From JAHIKV01 sp963733145 (GTDB lineage: Bacteria; Planctomycetota; Planctomycetia; Pirellulales; Thermoguttaceae), in assembly GCA_963733145.1 (NCBI GenBank), contig CAVTCJ010000005.1, positions 62,001-126,000 on the forward strand: a DNA stretch of 64,000 nucleotides. Direction: 5' to 3'. The position numbers and the translations under genes were made by a program. Positions 61,172 through 64,000 of this stretch are shown here, piece after piece (position 1 is the stretch's first letter; the number at the start of each line of letters is the position of its first letter). The notes beneath the pieces are model-generated. The model worked only from the letters and a program-made list of their open reading frames with translations. It was not told the origin of the DNA and did not search any database.

Positions 61172-62670
61172 GTAACCGTTCACACCCTGGGACACGATTT
61201 ACGACAAACTGATCTGGACACGGAGGGCGGTATTCGGCGACAACAGAGGCATGTTGCCTGGAATCACTGAAGAAATCATCGCTCGCCAGCCGCCGGAAGC
61301 CCAGGCCATCATTTGTGCGCTGCTGGCCGAAAATGCGGAATTGAAAGCGAGGATCGAGGAGTTGGAACGGCAGGTGAAGGGCAAAACGCCCCAGAACTCC
61401 TCGCTGCCGCCAAGTAGCCAACATCCGCACAACCGGCCGCAACCACCGAAACGAAAATCCAAAAAGAAACGCGGCGGGCAGCCCGGCCATGAGAAACACG
61501 AACGACCGCTGATGCCAACCAACGAGTGCGATGACGTGCAACGACTCAAGCCGACCGAGTGCCGACGTTGCGGCGCGAAGCTCTCGGGCAGCGACCCGGA
61601 GCCGCTGCGGCATCAGGTTCTGGGAAGTCCCGGAGATCAAAGCGCACGTGACGGAGTATCAACGGCATCGGCTGACGTGTCCGTGTTGTGGAGAAACAAG
61701 CTGTGCGGACCTGCCCCCGGGCGTGCCACAGGGCCAGTCGGGGCCGCATTTGATGGCTTTCGTCGCGCTGTTGATGGCCTACTATCGCCAGAGCAAACGG
61801 CGGACGGCCGACTTCCTCGGCATGTTGCTCGGCCAGCCGTGCTGCCCGGCGCTGACCGTGAAAATCCAAAACCAAGTGATGGCGGCCGCGCGGCCGTCGT
61901 ATCAGGAGTTGGCAGCCGAACTGCCGACGCAAGAGCACCTGAATATCGACGAAACGGGAACCAAGGAAGAAAACGACAAGGCGTGGCTGTGGACGTTCGT
62001 GGCCCGAACGTTCACGGTGTTCGCGGTCCGTGCCACTCGTGAAGCGACGGCGCTCGGCGTTTTCCTGACCGAGAAGTTCCACGGCGTCGTCACCTGCGAT
62101 CGGGCGAAGATGTATTGGCAGGTGGGCCGCCTGCAATGGTGTTGGGCGCACCTGAAGCGGGATTTCCAAGCGATGATCGACACGGGCGACAAGCGGGCAA
62201 AGTGGCAGGGAGAACGCCTGCGCGGCCACGTGCGAGTTGTTCGAGCATTGGGCCGATTATCGGCATGGCAAAATTTCGCGGGCGGCGCTGCGCCGTCGCA
62301 TGGCTCCGGTACGCCGAAAGGTGGAACGCTTGCTGCTGCGTGGCACCCAATGCGGTCATGCCGACACGCGCGGCACGTGCCGTGAATTGTACGAACATCG
62401 CGGGTGGCTGTGGACGTTTTTGCAGCACGATGGGGTCGAGCCGACCAACAATGCGGGCGAGCGTTCGTTGCGTCATGCCGTAATTTGGCGAAAGTTGTCG
62501 TTTGGGACACAGAGCGCGGCCGGCAGCCGCTTTGTCGAGACAATGTTGACGGTGATCGAAACCTGCCGCCAACAGCGCCGCAACGCCTTCGTTTTTCTGA
62601 CTTGCGCAATTGAAGCTCATTTGAATCACCAGCCCGCCCCTTCATTGCTTCCCAGGGTGTGAACGGTTAC
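61172..62670 (+). mobile_element. IS66-family element (ISBst12-like, single ORF) with 8-bp target duplication
   Basis: 1499 bp. Perfect inverted ends GTAACCGTTCACACCCTGGG (61172-61191) and complement ending 62670. Flanked by perfect direct repeats CTCCGTAC (61164-61171 and 62671-62678), the 8 bp expected of IS66. Only a tnpC-type transposase is encoded, with no tnpA or tnpB, as in the ISBst12 subgroup. The first 12 bp of its ends are the same as those of the 205-bp MITE. Confidence 0.93.
61251..62662 (+). CDS. tnpC: IS66-family transposase, two frameshifts
   Basis: Frame 1: MLPGITEEIIARQPPEAQAI, leucine-rich helix, NSSLPPSSQHPHNRPQPPKR and the zinc finger CRRCG. Shift near 61625 to frame 2: VTEYQRHRLTCPCCGETSCA, YYRQSKRRTADFLGMLLGQP, HLNIDETGTKEENDKAWLWT (first Asp), VVTCDRAKMYWQVGRLQWCW (second Asp), AHLKRDFQAM. 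Shift near 62230 to frame 3: GVEPTNNAGERSLRHAVIWR (Glu) and AHLNHQPAPSLLPRV, whose last codons lie in the right inverted repeat. All DDE residues exist, so it may be functional if the shifts are read errors. Confidence 0.88.
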
Positions 62671-62723
62671 CTCCGTACATCAATATCCGCGCTACTGACT
62701 TGCATGCTTCGTGCTCCGTACTT

Positions 62724-62928
62724 GTAACCGTTCACGGGGGACTGCCCCAATTTTCGCGGCGCGAGAGACGTTGCCCTGCGAATTAGCTTTGCCGCCGCGA
62801 AAATGGAACTGTCCCCCTGGGGCGGCGGGAGGGGGGCAGGTCCCTGTTTTCGGCCCACGGTTTATTGATGAAATCACGTTTTCCCGCCGAAAAATGGACC
62901 AGTCCCCTGCCGCCCCGTGAACGGTTAC
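62724..62928. mobile_element. 205-bp MITE with IS66-type ends, copy 4
   Basis: GTAACCGTTCAC at the left, GTGAACGGTTAC at the right, both perfect. 8-bp repeats CCGTACTT at 62716-62723 and 62929-62936 (a caveat: the surrounding array contains this word repeatedly). It is 54 bp from the IS66 element that carries the same ends. No gene in 62671-63099. Confidence 0.88.
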
Positions 62929-63047
62929 CCGTACTTATTGCTCCGTACTCCGTACTTATTACTCCGTACTCTGCACTCGATCCCTGCCTCTCCTTTCCCC
63001 AAAAGCCAGGAATCAAATTCCCCCTTCAAAATTTCCGCTAATTCCCC

Positions 63048-63089
63048 TTGACACCGCGCGCCGAATACTGTACTATCACGATAGTACAG
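63048..63089 (+). promoter_or_regulatory. GntR promoter with overlapping palindromic operator
   Basis: TTGACA (63048-63053), 17 bp, TACTAT (63071-63076). The palindrome CTGTACTAT-CACG-ATAGTACAG (63068-63089) covers the -10 box, an ideal autorepression site for the YtrA-type GntR regulator that starts at 63100. The palindrome's perfection makes this one of the firmest regulatory calls here. Confidence 0.85.
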
Positions 63090-63099
63090 AGGGTTCGTT

Positions 63100-63489
63100 A
63101 TGTTCATTCACCTCGACTTCAGCAACGGGCTGGCCATCTACGACCAGATCGTCCGGCAGGTCAAGTTCGCGGTGGCCGGCGGCGTAGTGCGGGAGGGCGA
63201 AATGGTCCCGTCCGTGCGGGAGCTCGCCCGCGAGCTGACGCTCAACCCGAACACCGTCGCCCGGGCCTATCGCCAACTGCAGGACGACGGCGTGCTGGGC
63301 GCGGTCCGCGGCACGGGCCTGGCCGTCGCCGAGGGGGCCGCCCGCCGCTGCCGGGAAGAGCGAATCGCCCTGATCCGCTCCCGGCTGGAGCAGGTCTTCG
63401 CCGAAGCCCAACAGAGCGGACTCGATCCGCGAAAGCTGCGGGCGCTCGTCCAGCGGCAACTGGCGTCCATCGAAGCACAGGAGAGATGA
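63100..63489 (+). CDS. GntR-family regulator, YtrA subfamily
   Basis: 129 residues: LDFSNGLAIYDQIVRQVKFA, VVREGEMVPSVRELARELTL and NPNTVARAYRQLQDDGVLGA form the winged helix, followed by a short helical dimerisation part (LIRSRLEQVFAEAQQSGLDP). The short effector domain is that of YtrA-type repressors, which usually control ABC transporter operons. It is followed at once by an ABC ATPase gene, and a palindromic operator overlaps its promoter. Confidence 0.92.
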   Translation: MFIHLDFSNGLAIYDQIVRQVKFAVAGGVVREGEMVPSVRELARELTLNPNTVARAYRQLQDDGVLGAVRGTGLAVAEGAARRCREERIALIRSRLEQVFAEAQQSGLDPRKLRALVQRQLASIEAQER

Positions 63490-63491
63490 TT

Positions 63492-64000
63492 ATGTCCCCG
63501 GTCATCAAGCTCGACAAACTGACGAAACATTTCGGCGCGGAGACGGCACTCGATGAGGTCTCGTTCGAGGTGCAGCCGGGCACGGTGTTTGCCCTGCTGG
63601 GCGAGAACGGGGCGGGCAAAACCACCGCCATCCGCATCATGCTCGGGCTGGCCGAGCCCGACACCGGCCGGGCCGAGGTTCTCGGCTTGCCCAGCGACCG
63701 CCGCGGCCTGCAAATCCGGCAGCGGGTCGGCTACGTGCCCGAGCGGGCAACCCTCTACGACTGGATGAGCGTCGAGGAGATCGGCTGGTTCGCGGCCGGC
63801 TTCTACGCCGACGGCTTCCTGCCCGAGTACGTCCGGCTGATCGGGCAGTTCAATCTCCCGCCGCGAAAGAAGCTGCGTGCGCTTTCCAAGGGGATGCGGG
63901 CCAAGGTGGCGCTGGCCCTGGCCCTGGCCCATCGGCCCGAGTTGCTGATTCTCGACGAGCCGACCTCGGGGCTGGACGCCATGATCCGCCTCGAATTCCT
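63492..64000 (+). CDS. ABC transporter ATPase, cut by the window end
   Basis: YtrB/CcmA-type ATPase: MSPVIKLDKLTKHFGAETAL, Walker A LLGENGAGKTTAIR, Q-loop-like VGYVPERATLYDWMSVEEIG, signature LSKGMRAKVALALALAH, Walker B LLILDEPTSGLD. ATG 63492 is preferred because CAGGAGAG lies 7 bp upstream; ATG 63486, overlapping the gntR stop, is the alternative. About 170 residues are in the window. A permease gene is expected next. Confidence 0.9.
   Translation, partial: MSPVIKLDKLTKHFGAETALDEVSFEVQPGTVFALLGENGAGKTTAIRIMLGLAEPDTGRAEVLGLPSDRRGLQIRQRVGYVPERATLYDWMSVEEIGWFAAGFYADGFLPEYVRLIGQFNLPPRKKLRALSKGMRAKVALALALAHRPELLILDEPTSGLDAMIRLEF

Overview
The window looks like a chromosomal segment of a GC-rich planctomycete, probably Pirellulales-like and probably from a metagenome assembly. 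The lineage call is an inference from a DUF6800-type small basic protein, a lipoprotein with the HRTGRGFIIRGQWS motif, REC-PP2C regulators, and many intergenic palindromes of the kind seen in that phylum. No rRNA, tRNA or CRISPR array was recognised. A very large number of otherwise well conserved genes (efp, aroF, bioB, dprA, epmA, the arsenic-island genes) carry one or two single-base frameshifts. Because essential genes are hit as often as accessory ones, consensus sequence error is the likeliest cause, so such genes are annotated as whole CDSs with the shift positions given. Layout: (1) 1-1.2 kb holds a DUF433/DUF5615 toxin-antitoxin-like pair and a zinc-ribbon PH-domain membrane protein. 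(2) 1.3-2.6 kb is a decayed IS66 element whose catalytic core is inverted. (3) 2.8-4.6 kb is purF. (4) 5-23 kb is an arsenic/thiol island: three ArsR regulators, thioredoxin-type ArsC, an MFP plus MacB-like ABC exporter, an ArsE-like small thioredoxin, two ArsF-like proteins, an ArsG-like permease, ArsM, a second ABC exporter and two secreted tandem thioredoxin-like proteins with Cys-Gly tails. Embedded in it is a run of an HdrA-N-like protein, a ferredoxin, a DGC protein fused to a GcvH/lipoate-binding-like domain, and two more DGC proteins. No ArsB or Acr3 pump is visible. An ISKra4-type element sits inside the island. (5) 23.8-35 kb holds a pseudopilin-like protein, bioB, an HtrA protease, a lipoprotein, an M20 peptidase, dprA, a RelE-type TA pair, aroB and epmA. 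(6) 35-39 kb holds efp and epmB, so the EF-P beta-lysylation pathway (epmA, efp, epmB) is clustered, followed by class II DAHP synthase. (7) 39-50 kb holds a SNF2 helicase, a mechanosensitive channel, a peroxiredoxin, an alcohol dehydrogenase, a parvulin, and a PfkB kinase / unknown / HAD phosphatase group. (8) 50-60 kb holds signalling genes (PAS histidine kinase, REC-PP2C, HTH-REC, second kinase), a DUF11 lipoprotein, bacteriohemerythrin and a DSP-type phosphatase. (9) 60-64 kb holds a glycosyltransferase, an IS66 element with perfect ends and target duplication, a related MITE, and a GntR-ABC operon with a clear promoter/operator. The most distinctive theme is repeats. Four copies of an exactly 205-bp element share the first 12 bp of the 61.2-kb IS66 ends, and each is flanked by an 8-bp duplication, as expected for IS66; this is a convincing IS66-mobilised MITE. 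A second, unrelated 122-bp element is present in two identical copies flanked by TTAG. Several further palindrome families lie not only between genes but inside conserved genes (aroF, aroB, bioB, epmA, an M20 peptidase, a histidine kinase, a helicase, probably purF), mostly as in-frame inserts reminiscent of Rickettsia palindromic elements.
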